Of a stretch of 64,000 nt of DNA, positions 41,460 to 52,054 are shown piece by piece. The notes under the pieces are model-generated. The model was not told the DNA's origin, did not search any database, and saw nothing but the letters and a program-made list of their open reading frames with translations. Every line of letters begins with the position of its first letter. Positions within the stretch are counted from its first letter, which is position 1. The translations under genes were made by a program, and so were the position numbers. Source of the DNA: JACKBK01 sp963707275 (GTDB taxonomy: Bacteria > Chloroflexota > Anaerolineae > JAAEKA01); contig CAVPPH010000013.1 of NCBI GenBank assembly GCA_963707275.1, forward strand, positions 461,772-525,771, given 5' to 3'.

Positions 41460-44400
41460 ATGACCACTATCGACTTGACTTTTCTTGGGGAGCTATCGAT
41501 CAAGGTTGACGGCCAGCGAGTTGTCGATTTTCCGACCGACAAGTCGCGCGCCTTGCTGGCTTATCTTGCTCTTGAATCCCATCAACCTCATTCGCGCAGC
41601 GTATTGGCGGGGCTGCTTTGGCCAGACTCGCCGGAACGCCACGGCGCGCGACAATTTGCGCAACACGATTCACCGGCTGCGCAAGGCGCTAAATCAGGCG
41701 GCGGCGGGCGCCAGCGACCAGATCCTCACTGTGACCCGTCAGGACTTGCAGTTTAAGCAGGCGCAGGCCACGGTGGATGTTCTGGTGTTTCAAGCGCGAC
41801 TGGATGCGGTTACGGGGCACGAGCACGACTCACTGGCAGGTTGCGCCGAATGCCTGGCGAATCTCATGGCGGCAATCAACCTGTATCAGGGCGACCTGCT
41901 GCGCGGGTTGAGCTTGGGAGATGCTCCCGAATTTGAAGAGTGGCTGTTGCTGCGGCGCGAATTCCTGCACCTGCAAGCGTTGCGCGCGTTGACGAACCTG
42001 ACGATGGTGTTGGAAGCGCAGCAGCAGTTCGCCCAGGCGCACGTCTTTGCAACGCGTTTGCTGTCGCTGGACCCGTTCCGCGAGGAGTCGCATCGCCAGA
42101 TCATGCGCCTGCTCGCGCATCAAGGGCTGGCCGATCGTGCGCTGGCGCAGTTCGAATCGCTGCGCAAGCTGATGCGCGAGGAGTTTGGCGTTGAGCCAGA
42201 GGAGCACACGATCACCCTTGTGCGCCAGATCTCAGCGAGCGCTCGCGAGAGCGTGCATAGCCAGCCTGTTTCCCCTACGCCGCCATTCCCACTGTCCCAG
42301 TCAGATTGGACAGACTCGCCGCTGGTCGGAAATTTTCTTGGTCGCAAGGCAGAGACAGACCAGTTGCACAAGTGGATGATCGACGACCATTGCCAGTTGA
42401 TTACGCTGCTGGGCATGGGCGGTGTTGGCAAGTCAACCCTGGCCGCGCACATCGCGCGCGCCGTGTCCGGTCAATTCGATACGGTCATCTGGCGCTCGTT
42501 GCTCAATGCGCCGCCTTTGAAGGATCTGCTGGCTTCGGTCATTCAGGTTTTGGCTGCTGAACCGCTGGCTGCCCTGCCTGAAAGCATCGACGACATGCTT
42601 TCGCTGTTGCTGGCCACGCTGCGCCACCAGCGTTGCCTGCTGGTGCTCGACAACTTTGAAACGATCCTGAAGGCCAGGCCGGCCGGTCATTACCGCTCCG
42701 GTTACGAGGACTACGGACAACTCCTGCATCACCTCGGCGTTTATGGGCACGAGAGCTGCCTGCTGCTTACCAGTCGCGAGCGGCCACTGGCCATCGCGCG
42801 GTTGGAGCGCAGTACCCTTCGTGTCCAGTCGTTGCCGCTGGCTGGCCTGGACGGGCAGGCGTCGCATCGGCTACTGGTCGAACACGGGCTGGATGTGACG
42901 CCGCAGGTTGCCGCCTTGCTGGCCCGGCGCTATTCCGGCAATCCGTTGGCGCTGCACCTGGTGGCCCAGTCGATCCAGGATCTCTTTCTCGGCGATGTCG
43001 ATGCCTTTCTGTCCGACGAGACGCCGATTTTCGGCGACATCCGTGATGTGCTTGAGCAGCAGATCAGCCGGCTGCCCTTGCAGGAGCAGGAGATCATGTT
43101 CTGGCTGGCGATCGCTCGCCAGCCCATGTCGGCTATGGCGCTGCGACAAAACCTGGTCGGTTGGTCCAGCGGTGGGGAACTACTGGATGCGATGCGTGGT
43201 TTGCAGCGGCGGTCCCTGCTGGAAAAGGCGGGCGATGGGTTTGGTCTTCAGAATCTGGTTATTGAATATCTGACCGACCGGCTGGTCGAACAGGTCGTTC
43301 AGGAGATCGAGAGCGGACATCCCAATTTTCTTCACCGGTTCGCACTGCTGCACACGCAGGCCAGCGAAATCATCCGTCAGAGCCAGGTCAGGCTGGTGCT
43401 GGCGCCCATCACCGAACGGTTACAGGCAACGCTGGGAGCAGCAGGCGCCGCTGATGTGCTGCGCCGGCTTCTCGACACGTTGCACGATGCGACTCCGCTG
43501 AGCCCCGGTTACGCGGGCGGCAATGTTCTCAATCTGATGCTACACATGGGCATCGATCTCACCGGTGCTGACTTCTCGCGTCTCAGTATCTGGCAGGCTT
43601 ACCTGCAGGGCACTCGTTTGCCGGCGGTGAGTTTTGCCGGCGCCGACTTCTCGCGTTGTACCTTCACCGATACGTCCAACGTCATTACGTCGGTGGCGTT
43701 TAGTCCCGACGGTCGCTTCATCGCGGCTGGCAGCGCCGATAACATGATCAGAACTCTGGCGTACGCTGGATGGGATGCTGGCCGCGGTGTTGAACGGGCA
43801 CGAGCGTGTCGTCGTGTCGATTGCCTTCAGCCCGGATGGGCGCACGCTGGCGAGCGGCAGCGTTGACAGCACCGTGCGGCTGTGGAATGTGGCCGACCCG
43901 GAGACATCGGACTTTGGAGAAACGAGCGCCTTGTTGACGGATCACGGGGGTAGTGTATATATCGTTGCGTTCAGCGCTGACGGGCGAACGCTGGCCAGCG
44001 GCAGCCGCGATCTCAGCGTTCGTTTGTGGGACACTGAGGAGTTGCTGAGAGCCGCCGGCGGCGCGGCTCGCCTCGTGTTGCGCGGGCACACTGGCTCGGT
44101 AGCAGCGCTGGCTTTCAGCCGTGATGGCCAAACGCTGGCCAGCGGCGGTTGGGATCACACGATCCGGCTCTGGGACTTACAAGGCGCGGCAACGGCTGCA
44201 GCTGGCGAAGCTGTAGCGATACTGGAAGATCATGGCGACATGGTCAGCAGCCTTGCTTTCCATCCCGGTGGCCAGATGCTGGCCAGCGGCAGCAACGACA
44301 ACACCGTGCGTCTGTGGGACTACGCCAGGCGCGAGTGCCGGCATGTTTTGCGTGGCCATCCCAGTTGGGTGACCTGTGTGGCGTTCGATCCGGGCGGGCG

Positions 44401-45634
44401 CACCCTTGCCAGCAGCGGGATCGATCAGACGATTCGACTCTGGAATCTGTTTGATCCCGATCATACTGGCGGGCGATCGACCGCCGCTGTTCTGCGCGCG
44501 CATAGCGACTGGGTACGGTCGCTGCGTTCAGCCCTGACGGCCGGCTGCTTGTCAGCGGTGGGGATGACAGGACCGTGCGGGTATGGGACGTTGGACACCC
44601 GTCAGCTCTTGCGCACCTACCAGGGCTTCAAGAATCGGGTGCTGTCCATTGCGTTCAGCCCTGATGGTCGCACGTTGGCCAGCGGCAGCGAGGACGGCGC
44701 GGCGCGCCTGTGGCGAACCGATGGGACCGGACTGGGCGGGGACGTGCTGGGATCGGTGTCTGGCCCACCCGCCGGCCCGATCAGTTTCGTCGCGTTTCAT
44801 CCTGGCGGCGAGTTGCTGGCAACCTGTGGAGGGCGCACGCCGGTTCAGGTCTGGAACGTGAAAACAAGGCAACTGCGTTTCACACTGACCGGCCACAGCG
44901 GCGGCATCAACCGTGTCGCCTTCAGCCCTGACGGACGCTTTGCGGCTGCCGGCGGCGACGATCAGCGAGTTTACCTGTGGCGATTGGACGATCGCTCGGC
45001 GCGCAGCACCGGCCCGGTGCCGCGCGCCTTGCAGGCGCACGCGCAGGCGATTCAGTCGCTGGCCTTCAGCCCTGACAGCCGCCTGTTGGCCAGCGGCGGC
45101 ACGGATGGCACGCTGCGGCTGTGGGAGGTCGAAACTGGGCGCGTGTGCGCCGCGCTGGAGGCGCACAACAATTGGGTGAATGCGCTTGCTTTCAGCCGCG
45201 ATGGCGCACTCCTGGCCAGCGGCGGCGCGGATAGCACCATCCGTCTCTGGGATGTTGCCAGCCAGACACTGGTGCGGCAACTCCGCGGGCACGCCGCCTG
45301 GATCAGGTCGCTGGCGTTCAGTCCGGACAGCCGTCTACTGGCCAGCGGCGGCAATGATTTCACCGTCCGCCTGTGGGACATGGCATCGGGGGAGACGCAC
45401 CATATTCTGGATGGATTCGACGATATGGTGTGGGCGGTGGCCTTCAGCCCGGACGGACAAATCCTGGCCAGCGGCTGCGGCGACGAGAAGATCAAACTGT
45501 GGAACCCTGCTACGGGGGAATGCACCACAACCTGGCAGCTGCCTGGGCCTTATCAGGGGATGAACGTCACGGGCGCGACCGGCATCAGCGAAGCACAGCG
45601 GGCGGCGCTTCATGCCCTGGGCGCGGTGACTTAA
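41460..45634 (+). CDS. SARP-type regulator with BTAD, NB-ARC, pentapeptide-like and 14 WD40 repeats
   Basis: About 1,390 aa; ATG at 41460 (MTTIDLTFLGELSIKVDG). An OmpR-like winged-helix DNA-binding domain (1-95) is followed by a BTAD helical domain (100-250, with DPFREESHRQIMRLLAHQG). An NTPase of AfsR/STAND type comes next: P-loop GMGGVGKST near 318, Walker B RCLLVLDNFET near 391, sensor LLTSRE near 436 and GNPLALHLV near 493. A pentapeptide-like stretch (DLTGADFSRL, FAGADFSRCTF) precedes 14 WD40 repeats (VAFSPDGRTLASGS..VRLW), enough for two seven-bladed propellers. Frame changes near 41640 and 43752 (each one extra base) and a compensating pair near 44520 and 44590 are inferred indels. Family knowledge: an ATP-driven STAND switch with WD40 sensor controlling a SARP DNA-binding head. 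Three matching direct-repeat boxes lie in the window. Confidence 0.85.
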
Positions 45635-45758
45635 ACGACTTAGGAGGCGACTATCAATCTGTATGCGCTTTGACCGGTCGCCTGGCCGTGCCGACGCCGG
45701 GAAGTTGCCTGTAGACGCATTCTCAGCGACAAGTTTCAGAATTCGATGTCGCAAGATA

Positions 45759-45787
45759 TTGACACGGAGGAAGTTCTGTGTTATTAT
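45759..45787 (+). promoter_or_regulatory. Consensus sigma70 promoter of lacI-type gene
   Basis: TTGACA (45759-45764), 17-nt spacer, TATTAT (45782-45787). The operator palindrome begins at the next base, so it covers the predicted transcription start. Confidence 0.8.
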
Positions 45788-45820
45788 TTCTGTGAACGTT
45801 TTCAGAAAACGTTCACAGAA
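45788..45820. promoter_or_regulatory. 33-bp perfect palindromic LacI-family operator
   Basis: The 16-bp arm TTCTGTGAACGTTTTC is followed by a single A (45804) and its exact inverse. Each arm alone also contains a LacI-type site with central CG (TGTGAACGTTTTCA at 45791-45804 and its mirror at 45804-45817), so two dimers might bind side by side. Its position at the transcription start implies autorepression of the adjacent regulator, and of the downstream xylan genes if they are co-transcribed. Confidence 0.8.
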
Positions 45821-45844
45821 CCCTCACTGACGAACCTCAACTAG

Positions 45845-46867
45845 ATGAACCACAGTGCTTCCAGCAAGGTTACTATCGTAGATGTCGCCCGCGAAGCCGG
45901 CGTTTCCTATGCGACCGTGTCGCGGGTGCTGAACGATGAACCCTACGTCAAGTCGGAAACGCGCGAGCGGGTGACGGCCGCGCTTCATCAGATGGGGTAC
46001 GTGGCCAATCGCCAGGCGCGCAGCCTGCGCACTGGTCGCTCGGGGATGATCGGCTTGTTGGTGCGCGACCTTGGCACCGGCTACATTGGCCAGATCATCA
46101 GCGGTATCGACGCCGAAATCGCAGATACTGACTTCGAGATGCTGCTCTTCACGACTCATCACCAGGCGAGCGAGCCAGAGTATGTCGCCAACTTCGTCGG
46201 TGGCATGGCCGACGGTCTCGTGCTGGTGTTGCCGCAAAATATTGAAGCTTACAGCGAGATGCTCAACCAGCGGCGCTATCCGCATGTTTTCGTCGATTAC
46301 AAGGGCGTGGACAAGGGGCCAGCCGTGGGCGCCGACAATCTCAACGGTGCAATCATCGCAGTAGACTATCTGGCCAGCCTGGGGCACCGTCGCATCGGTT
46401 TCATTACCGGCGATATGTCGCTCATGTCTGCGGTCGATCGACTGGCCGGTTACCGGCAGGCGGTTGCGACCCACGGGTTGATCGACGACCTGACGCTGGT
46501 GGTGGAAGGGAATTACCATCAGCCGAGCGGCTACACTGGAGCGCAAACGCTGATGGCGTTGCCCGAACGGCCGACGGCGATTTTCGCCGCCAACGACTCC
46601 ATGGCTTTCGGCGCGATCGATGCGATCCGTGACGCGGGCCTGCGCATTCCTGGCGACGTGTCGGTGATCGGCTTTGATGACACACCGCAGGCCGCCGGTG
46701 TCTCACCGGCCTTGACAACCATCCGCCAGCCGCTGGAGGATATGGGACGCCAGGCCTTGCAAATGCTGCTGACCTACATCGAGGATCCGGAACGACCTTT
46801 CGAGTACCGCGAGCTGCCCACAGAACTGGTGGTGCGCAACTCGTGCAGGCCGCTCACCGTCGGCTAG
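45845..46867 (+). CDS. LacI-family transcriptional repressor of the xylo-oligosaccharide locus
   Basis: 340 aa, uninterrupted. The N-terminal helix-turn-helix reads VTIVDVAREAGVSYATVSRVLND, followed by the hinge NRQARSLRTGRSGMIGLLV. The periplasmic-binding-type effector domain shows DGLVLVLPQN, LGHRRIGFITGD, AIFAANDSMAFGAIDAIRDAGLRIPGDVSVIGFDD and a closing TTIRQPLEDMGRQALQMLL, all family landmarks. Expected to bind the 33-bp palindrome upstream and to release it on binding a sugar, here inferred to be xylose or a xylo-oligosaccharide from the downstream genes. The Shine-Dalgarno before ATG 45845 is weak. Confidence 0.9.
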   Translation: MNHSASSKVTIVDVAREAGVSYATVSRVLNDEPYVKSETRERVTAALHQMGYVANRQARSLRTGRSGMIGLLVRDLGTGYIGQIISGIDAEIADTDFEMLLFTTHHQASEPEYVANFVGGMADGLVLVLPQNIEAYSEMLNQRRYPHVFVDYKGVDKGPAVGADNLNGAIIAVDYLASLGHRRIGFITGDMSLMSAVDRLAGYRQAVATHGLIDDLTLVVEGNYHQPSGYTGAQTLMALPERPTAIFAANDSMAFGAIDAIRDAGLRIPGDVSVIGFDDTPQAAGVSPALTTIRQPLEDMGRQALQMLLTYIEDPERPFEYRELPTELVVRNSCRPLTVG

Positions 46868-47042
46868 TTGGCCGGTTCCTTTCTCAACGACGTTTGCTAG
46901 TATCGCTTCACAGCCGGCCGGCCGAATTGCGCCGACGGCTCCACACTAAGGAGGCAGTTACAATCCAAATAGCTTCAATCCGTGTACACTATCGATGGTT
47001 TTTCGAAGTTCGACAATTCAAACTCTTAGGAGGAGTAACCCG

Positions 47043-48532
47043 ATGAAGAACAGTTTTCGCCTTTTGGCACTGTTGATCCTGGTGTCCATGGTTTTGGCCG
47101 CCTGCCCCTCGCAGTCGGCTGAGCCGACCGCTGTACCTGCTGCTGCAGAAGCCACTACGGCGCCTGCCGCTGCCGAAGCAACCGCCGCGCCCGCTGCCGC
47201 CGACGCAACCGAAGCGCCTGCTGCTGCGCGGCGAACAGAAACGCTCAACGTGTGGTCGTTCACCAATGAAATCAGACACGATGGCGATTGCCTACGAAGG
47301 CAAGCATCCTGACGTGGACATCAAGTACACCATGATCCCGATGACCAACGGCGAGTATCAGACCAAGCTCAAGGCTGCCCTCGGCACCTCGGACGCGCCT
47401 GATGTCATCGCACTGGAAGCTGCTTTCGTCAAGCAGTTCGTTGAATCGGATTTCCTGACTGGATCTGGGCGAGTCTGCTGCCCGATGCGCAGGCCAACAA
47501 GACCTATACCTTCGTGACTGATGTCGGAACCAACGATGGCGTCACCAAGGCCTATGCCTATCAGGCAACCCCCGGCGCGCTGTTCTATCGCCGCAGTCTG
47601 GCCAAGGAATACTTCGGCACCGATGATCCCACCGAGATCCAGGCCCTGCTCTCTGACTTCGACAAGTACACGGCAGCGGCGGCTGTGGTCAAAGAGAAGT
47701 CGGGCGGCGACACCTACATGGTGGCGTCCAGCGGCGACTTCCAGAACCCCTTCTTCGCCAACCGCGAACAGCCCTGGGTTGTCGATGACACTCTGGTCGT
47801 CGATCCGATGGTGCAGAAGTACGTTGATACCGCCAAGCTCTTCCGCGACGAAGGCTATGAAGCCCAGGCGCAGCAGTGGCAAGAGGGTTGGTTTGCCGGC
47901 ATGAACGACAGTCTGGTCGATGCCGCAGGCACTCCCAAGAAGGTGTTCTCCTACTTCCTGCCGACCTGGGGCCTGCCCTACGTGTTGGCTCCCAATGCCA
48001 AGTCGGCCGATGGCAGCAGCGACACCAGCGGCGACTGGGGCGTTATCACCGGGCCGCTGCCCTATCAGTGGGGCGGCACCTGGCTTGGTGTGATCGACGG
48101 CACCCCGAAGGCTGGAACTGGCCAAGGACTTCGTTCGCTTCGCCACCCTGGATCAGGAAAACCTGACCAACTGGGCGACCGGTGTCTACACCAACGAATA
48201 TCCTGAAGGCCATCGATCCCAACGTTCCTGACGATCAGATGCAGGCTCCTGGCGACTTCGTCTCCAGCCAGGTGGTCGTTGAGAAGATCATCCCGTCCTT
48301 CGATGACTCTGAGCTGAGCGCCTTCCTGGCCGGACAGAACTCCTACGCCGGCTTTGCTGAAGCAGCGCCTTCCGTCAACGCCAAGCTGATGCAGGGTTCC
48401 GACGATGCCATTCAGCGTGCAATGGGTGACCCGCTCAACCAGTACCTCAACGGTGACATCACCGAGGATCAGATGTGGGCCACGTGGAAAGAGAACCTGG
48501 CTATCGACTTCCCTGACCTGAGCATCAACTAA
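47043..48532 (+). CDS. ABC sugar-binding lipoprotein (family 1 extracellular), inferred xylo-oligosaccharide
   Basis: ATG 47043 follows AGGAGG (47028-47033). The lipobox LAAC is followed by a repetitive Ala/Pro/Thr tether (AEATTAPAAAEATAAPAAAD), then the solute-binding domain (LNVWSFTNEI, YEGKHPDVDIKYTMIPM, DAPDVIALEAAFVKQF, WVVDDTLVVDPMVQKYVD, GDWGVITGPLPYQWGGTW). Four or five one-base insertions (near 47262, 47470, 47485, 48115 and 48197) split the frame; removing them gives about 494 codons. The context (two MalFG-type permeases, xylose isomerase, GH3, LacI) indicates uptake of xylose or short xylo-oligosaccharides. The 175-nt gap after lacI has no second operator that I can recognise. Confidence 0.8.
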
Positions 48533-48548
48533 CCCTTTGAAACAACCT

Positions 48549-48578
48549 GGGCCAGCATAGTGAGAACTATGCTGGCCC
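48549..48578 (+). terminator. Intra-operon hairpin between binding protein and permease
   Basis: GGGCCAGCATAGT, loop GAGA, ACTATGCTGGCCC: a perfect 13-bp stem starting 16 nt after the binding-protein stop and ending just before the permease ribosome site. No U run follows. Such hairpins commonly stabilise the upstream message or partly terminate, giving more binding protein than permease. Confidence 0.7.
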
Positions 48579-48596
48579 ATTCTAAAGGAGCCGACC

Positions 48597-49513
48597 ATGA
48601 CCGCAGCGAACACGCCCAAAGCCTGGTTTCAGGTTCAAGAAGGACTACTACGGGTATCTCTTCATCGCGCCATTCATCATTGCGTTCCTGTTGTTTGGCC
48701 TCTATCCGGTATACAACACCTTTCGTCTCAGTTTCACCAATACCACCTTGATGGGCGGCGAAAACGCTTTCGTTGGCCTGCGACAACTACGAGCGATTGT
48801 TTGACACTCCCACGTTCATGAAGGCGATTGGTAATACCTGGCTGCTCTGGATCCTGAATTTCCTGCCGCAAATCGGTATTGCTCTATTGCTTTCTGTTTG
48901 GTTCACGAGCGTCCGGTTGAAAATCAGAGCAGTGGGCATCTGGCGTACTATCTTCTACTTGCCAAATTTGCTGATGCCGGCCGCGATCGCTGCCTTGTTT
49001 TTCAGCTTGTTCTCCTTCTTCGGCCCTGTCAACCAGGCCCTGGTTCGCTCCGGAGCGATAGCGGACCCGGTGCAATGGCTGCAGAATCCGACCGTTGCCC
49101 GCGGCCTGGTTATCTTCATCCAGTGGTGGATGTGGTTTGGGGCAACGATCATTCTCATCATGGCCGGCATGACTTCGATCTCCGTTTCACTCTACGAATC
49201 AGCCATGATCGACGGCGCAGATGAGTTGAAGATGTTCCGCTTCATTACGATACCATTGTTGAAGCCCATTCTGATCTACGTCTTTGTGACTTCGTTGGTC
49301 GGCGGCATGCAGATGTTTGACATTCCATTTCTGCTCACCGATGGCAGGGGCTCGCCCAGCGGTTCGATTTTGACCAACAATATGCTGATGTACCTGAAAT
49401 TCAGCAGCGCTCAAGGCCACATCGGGGCCGCTTCGGCTGTCGGCGTTCTGGTCTTTATCATGACATCAGTTATTGCTCTGGGCATCTTCTACTTCCTGCG
49501 CGAGAAGAACTAG
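48597..49513 (+). CDS. ABC sugar permease, MalF/UgpA type
   Basis: ATG 48597 after AAGGAG. Two extra bases (near 48630 and 48780) break the N-terminal part. Corrected, it reads FRFKKDYYGYLFIAPFIIAFLLFGLYPVYNTFRLS and then FVGLDNYERLF, the standard opening of this family. The rest is open, with about six hydrophobic spans and the cytoplasmic EAA loop ESAMIDGADELKMFRFITIPLLKPI that contacts the ATPase. It is one half of the membrane channel for the sugar bound by the preceding lipoprotein. No ATPase gene is present in the locus, so a shared MsmK-type ATPase encoded elsewhere is expected. Confidence 0.85.
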
Positions 49514-49551
49514 TGCACGAGCCAGCATATTACACTGACTAAGGAGACGTC

Positions 49552-50400
49552 ATGATGAAGAAGACTACAACGTTCAACCCTCCCGCTCTTTCGTGTACTG
49601 ATCTATATCTGCCTGGTCCTTCTTGTGATTGTTACAATCATTCCGATTTGGCTGGTGCTGGTCAATGCCACCCGTTCAACCCTTGAGATCCAACAGGGAC
49701 TCAGTGCAATGCCAAGCACCCACCTGTTTGACAACTACGGCATTCTGGAGGGAAGAGGCTTGAACCTCTTGCGCGGCTTCACCAACAGTCTCTTTGTGGC
49801 TACGCTTTCGACTGTGCTGGCCGTCTACTTCTCTCTGCTGACGGCCTATGGCATTGTCGTCTACAACTTCAGGGGAAAACAGTTCTTTACCAGCTTCGTC
49901 ATCCTGCTGGTTCTGATTCCCCTGCAGCTTTCGATCATCGGTTTCTACCAGTACATGTCGAGAATTGGGCTGACTGACAATTACGCGTCACTCATTCTGC
50001 CCGTTATTGCTTCAGCCGGCGCCGTGTTCTTCGGCAAGCAGTATTTCGAATCGGTCGTCGTCCACGATCTCATCGATGCTGGCCGGGTCGACGGGGCCGG
50101 TGAGTTCGGCATCTTCCACCGAATCATGATGCCGATTGCGGTTCCCGGCGCCGTTACTCTGGGCATTTTTGCCTTTGTCGCGCCTGGAACAACTTCTTCA
50201 ACGCGTTCATTCTGATCAGCTCGATCGAGAAGTACACGTTGCCGATGTTGGTGCAGTTGATGCGCGGCGACGTCTACCGCACGGAATACGGCGCGATCTA
50301 CCTGGGTCTTGCCGTGACGATCGTGCCGATCATCATCATCTACCTCATCTTCTCACGCTACATCGTCAACGGTATCGCGATGGGCGCTGTCAAGGAATAG
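49552..50400 (+). CDS. ABC sugar permease, MalG/UgpE type
   Basis: ATG 49552 after AAGGAG, 38 nt behind the first permease. One extra base near 49590 and one missing base near 50188 shift the frame; the corrected reading gives LFRVLIYICLVLLVIVTIIPIWLVLVNATRS, a central channel domain, the EAA loop LIDAGRVDGAGEFGIFHRIMMPIAVPG and the end AAWNNFFNAFILISSIEKYTL ... YIVNGIAMGAVKE. Length and topology fit the second permease subunit of carbohydrate CUT1 importers. It forms the channel with the preceding gene product. Confidence 0.85.
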
Positions 50401-50438
50401 CGCCCGGAGCAAGCCGTTAGCATGCAGTAACGGCGATG

Positions 50439-50545
50439 GTCATTGCGAGGGCCGCCGAAGCAATCTCGTGTAGCATAGACGGGATTGCTTCGCCGCGGTG
50501 GCTGGCAACCCCGGCACCGCCTGCCAGGGCAGGTGTGACATTGCC
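50439..50545. repeat. Dispersed GTCATTGCGAG-type intergenic repeat
   Basis: The unit begins GTCATTGCGAGGGCCGCCG and contains CGAAGCAATC (50456-50465) inverted to GATTGCTTCG (50483-50492). The same opening, with CGAAGCAATCTC, occurs at 59267. It lies between the second permease and xylA and could fold in the operon transcript. Confidence 0.6.
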
Positions 50546-50581
50546 GACCGAGTTCACAGTGTACTAAATCCAAGGAACACC

Positions 50582-51758
50582 ATGCCCACCAGTTTTCAAC
50601 CACAAGTCAGAACACCGTTTCACCTTCGGCCTGTGGACCGTCGGCAATATCGGCCGCGATCCCTTCGGCGAGCCGACCCGCAAGCCGCTGTCGCCGGTGG
50701 AGATCGTCCATCTGCTGGCCGAGGTCGGCGCGTACGGCGTCAACTTCCACGACAACGACCTGGTGCCCATCGACGCCACGCCCGCCGAGCGCGACCGCAT
50801 CGTCAAGGATTTCAAGCAGGCTCTGGCGGACACCGGGCTGGTCGTACCGATGGCCACCACCAACCTGTTCAGCCGATCCGGCCTTCAAGGACGGCGCCTT
50901 CACCAGCAACGACCCCGCAGGTGCGCGCCTACGCCCTGCAAAAGACCATGCACGCCATCGATCTTGGCGTCGAACTGGGCGCGAAGATCTACGTCTTTTG
51001 GGGCGGCCGCGAAGGCGTCGAGACCGACGCTGCCAAGGATCCGCTGGCAGCCATCAAGCGCAACCGCGAGGCGATGAACTTCCTCTGCGAGTACGCACTC
51101 GATCAGGGCTATGACCTGCAAGTTTGCGCTGGAGCCAAGCCCAACGAGCCGCGCGGCGACATCTACAACGCCACCATCGGGCACATGCTGGCCTTCATCG
51201 AGACGCTGGACCATCCCGGAGATGGTGGGCGTCAATCCCGGAGGTGGCGCACGAGCACATGGCCGGCCTCAACTTTCTGCACGGCGTGGCGCAGGCCTGG
51301 GACGCGCGCAAGCTGTTCCACATCGACCTCAACGACCAGGCCTTTGGCCGCTACGACCAGGACTTCCGCTTCGGCGCGGTCAACCTGAAGTCGGCTTTCT
51401 TCCTGGTCAAGTTCCTGGAGGATGTGGGCTACGAGCGGCAGCCGCCACTTCGACGCCCACGCCTACCGCACCGAGGACTACGAGGGCGTCAAGGACTTCG
51501 CCCGCGGCTGCATGCGCACCTACCTGATCCTCAAGGAGAAGGCGGCGCAGTGGAACGCCGACGGCGAGATCCAGGCGCTGGTGGCGGAGATCAACGCCGA
51601 CGACGGCAGCACCGATGCGTTCAAGGGCGCCTACAGCCGCAGCAAGGCCGCTGCGCTGAAAGCAGCCAGCTTCGACCGCCAGGCGCTGGGCGCGCCGCGG
51701 CCTGCCCTACGAGCGGCTCGACCAGCTTACGGTTGAGGTGTTGCTGGGGGTACGGTAG
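50582..51758 (+). CDS. xylA: Xylose isomerase, actinobacterial (group I-like) type
   Basis: Converts D-xylose to D-xylulose. ATG 50582 after AAGGA. After correcting about eight single-base insertions and one deletion (for example near 50604, 50880, 50905, 51120, 51222, 51238, 51445 and 51703) the protein is 389 aa, the normal length for this group. Landmarks: FTFGLWTVGN, catalytic His/Asp in VNFHDNDLVP, KPNEPRGD with the metal Glu just before it, the second metal site VNPEVAHEHMAG, FHIDLNDQAFGRYDQDFRFG with the metal Asp residues, and HFDAHAYRTED. Indel density here is the highest in the right half of the window, yet every active-site segment is conserved, which argues for sequence error rather than a dead gene. 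It sits between the sugar importer and a GH3 enzyme. Confidence 0.9.
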
Positions 51759-51812
51759 GTCACTGTTCTGGTGCGGTAGTCGCTTGGTCGGGCGGTAGCG
51801 CGCCACTCGCCG

Positions 51813-51957
51813 GTCATGTTGAGCGGGTCCCCGGCTTTGGCCGGTCTCCGACCGAGCCAGGTCACATCAAGGACGAGACATCCCCGACCCTGGCAATCGA
51901 GATGTTCCGCTGCAGACGAGACATGCCACTCTGGTGAGACGCTGGATTTCAGGCCGT
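51813..51957. repeat. GTCATGTTGAGCGGGTCC repeat unit in xylA-GH3 spacer
   Basis: The 296-bp spacer contains at 51813 GTCATGTTGAGCGGGTCC, closely matching the end of the MITE-like element at 21043 (GTCATGCTGAACGGGTCC). No coding sequence, promoter or LacI operator is apparent here. The GH3 gene may therefore be read from the upstream promoter. Confidence 0.45.
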
Positions 51958-52054
51958 TACGCGGCAATGACTGCTGTTCTGGCCAATTTTCTGCTCATCA
52001 TGAAGCCGAGCCCGTGCAGACATACAGCCTTCGCAAGAAATCGAGACACTTGAC

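Noticed and set aside
46868..47042. Second LacI operator before the binding-protein gene
   Set aside because: The only candidate (CAACGACGTTTG near 46890) does not match the 14-bp half-site upstream of lacI.
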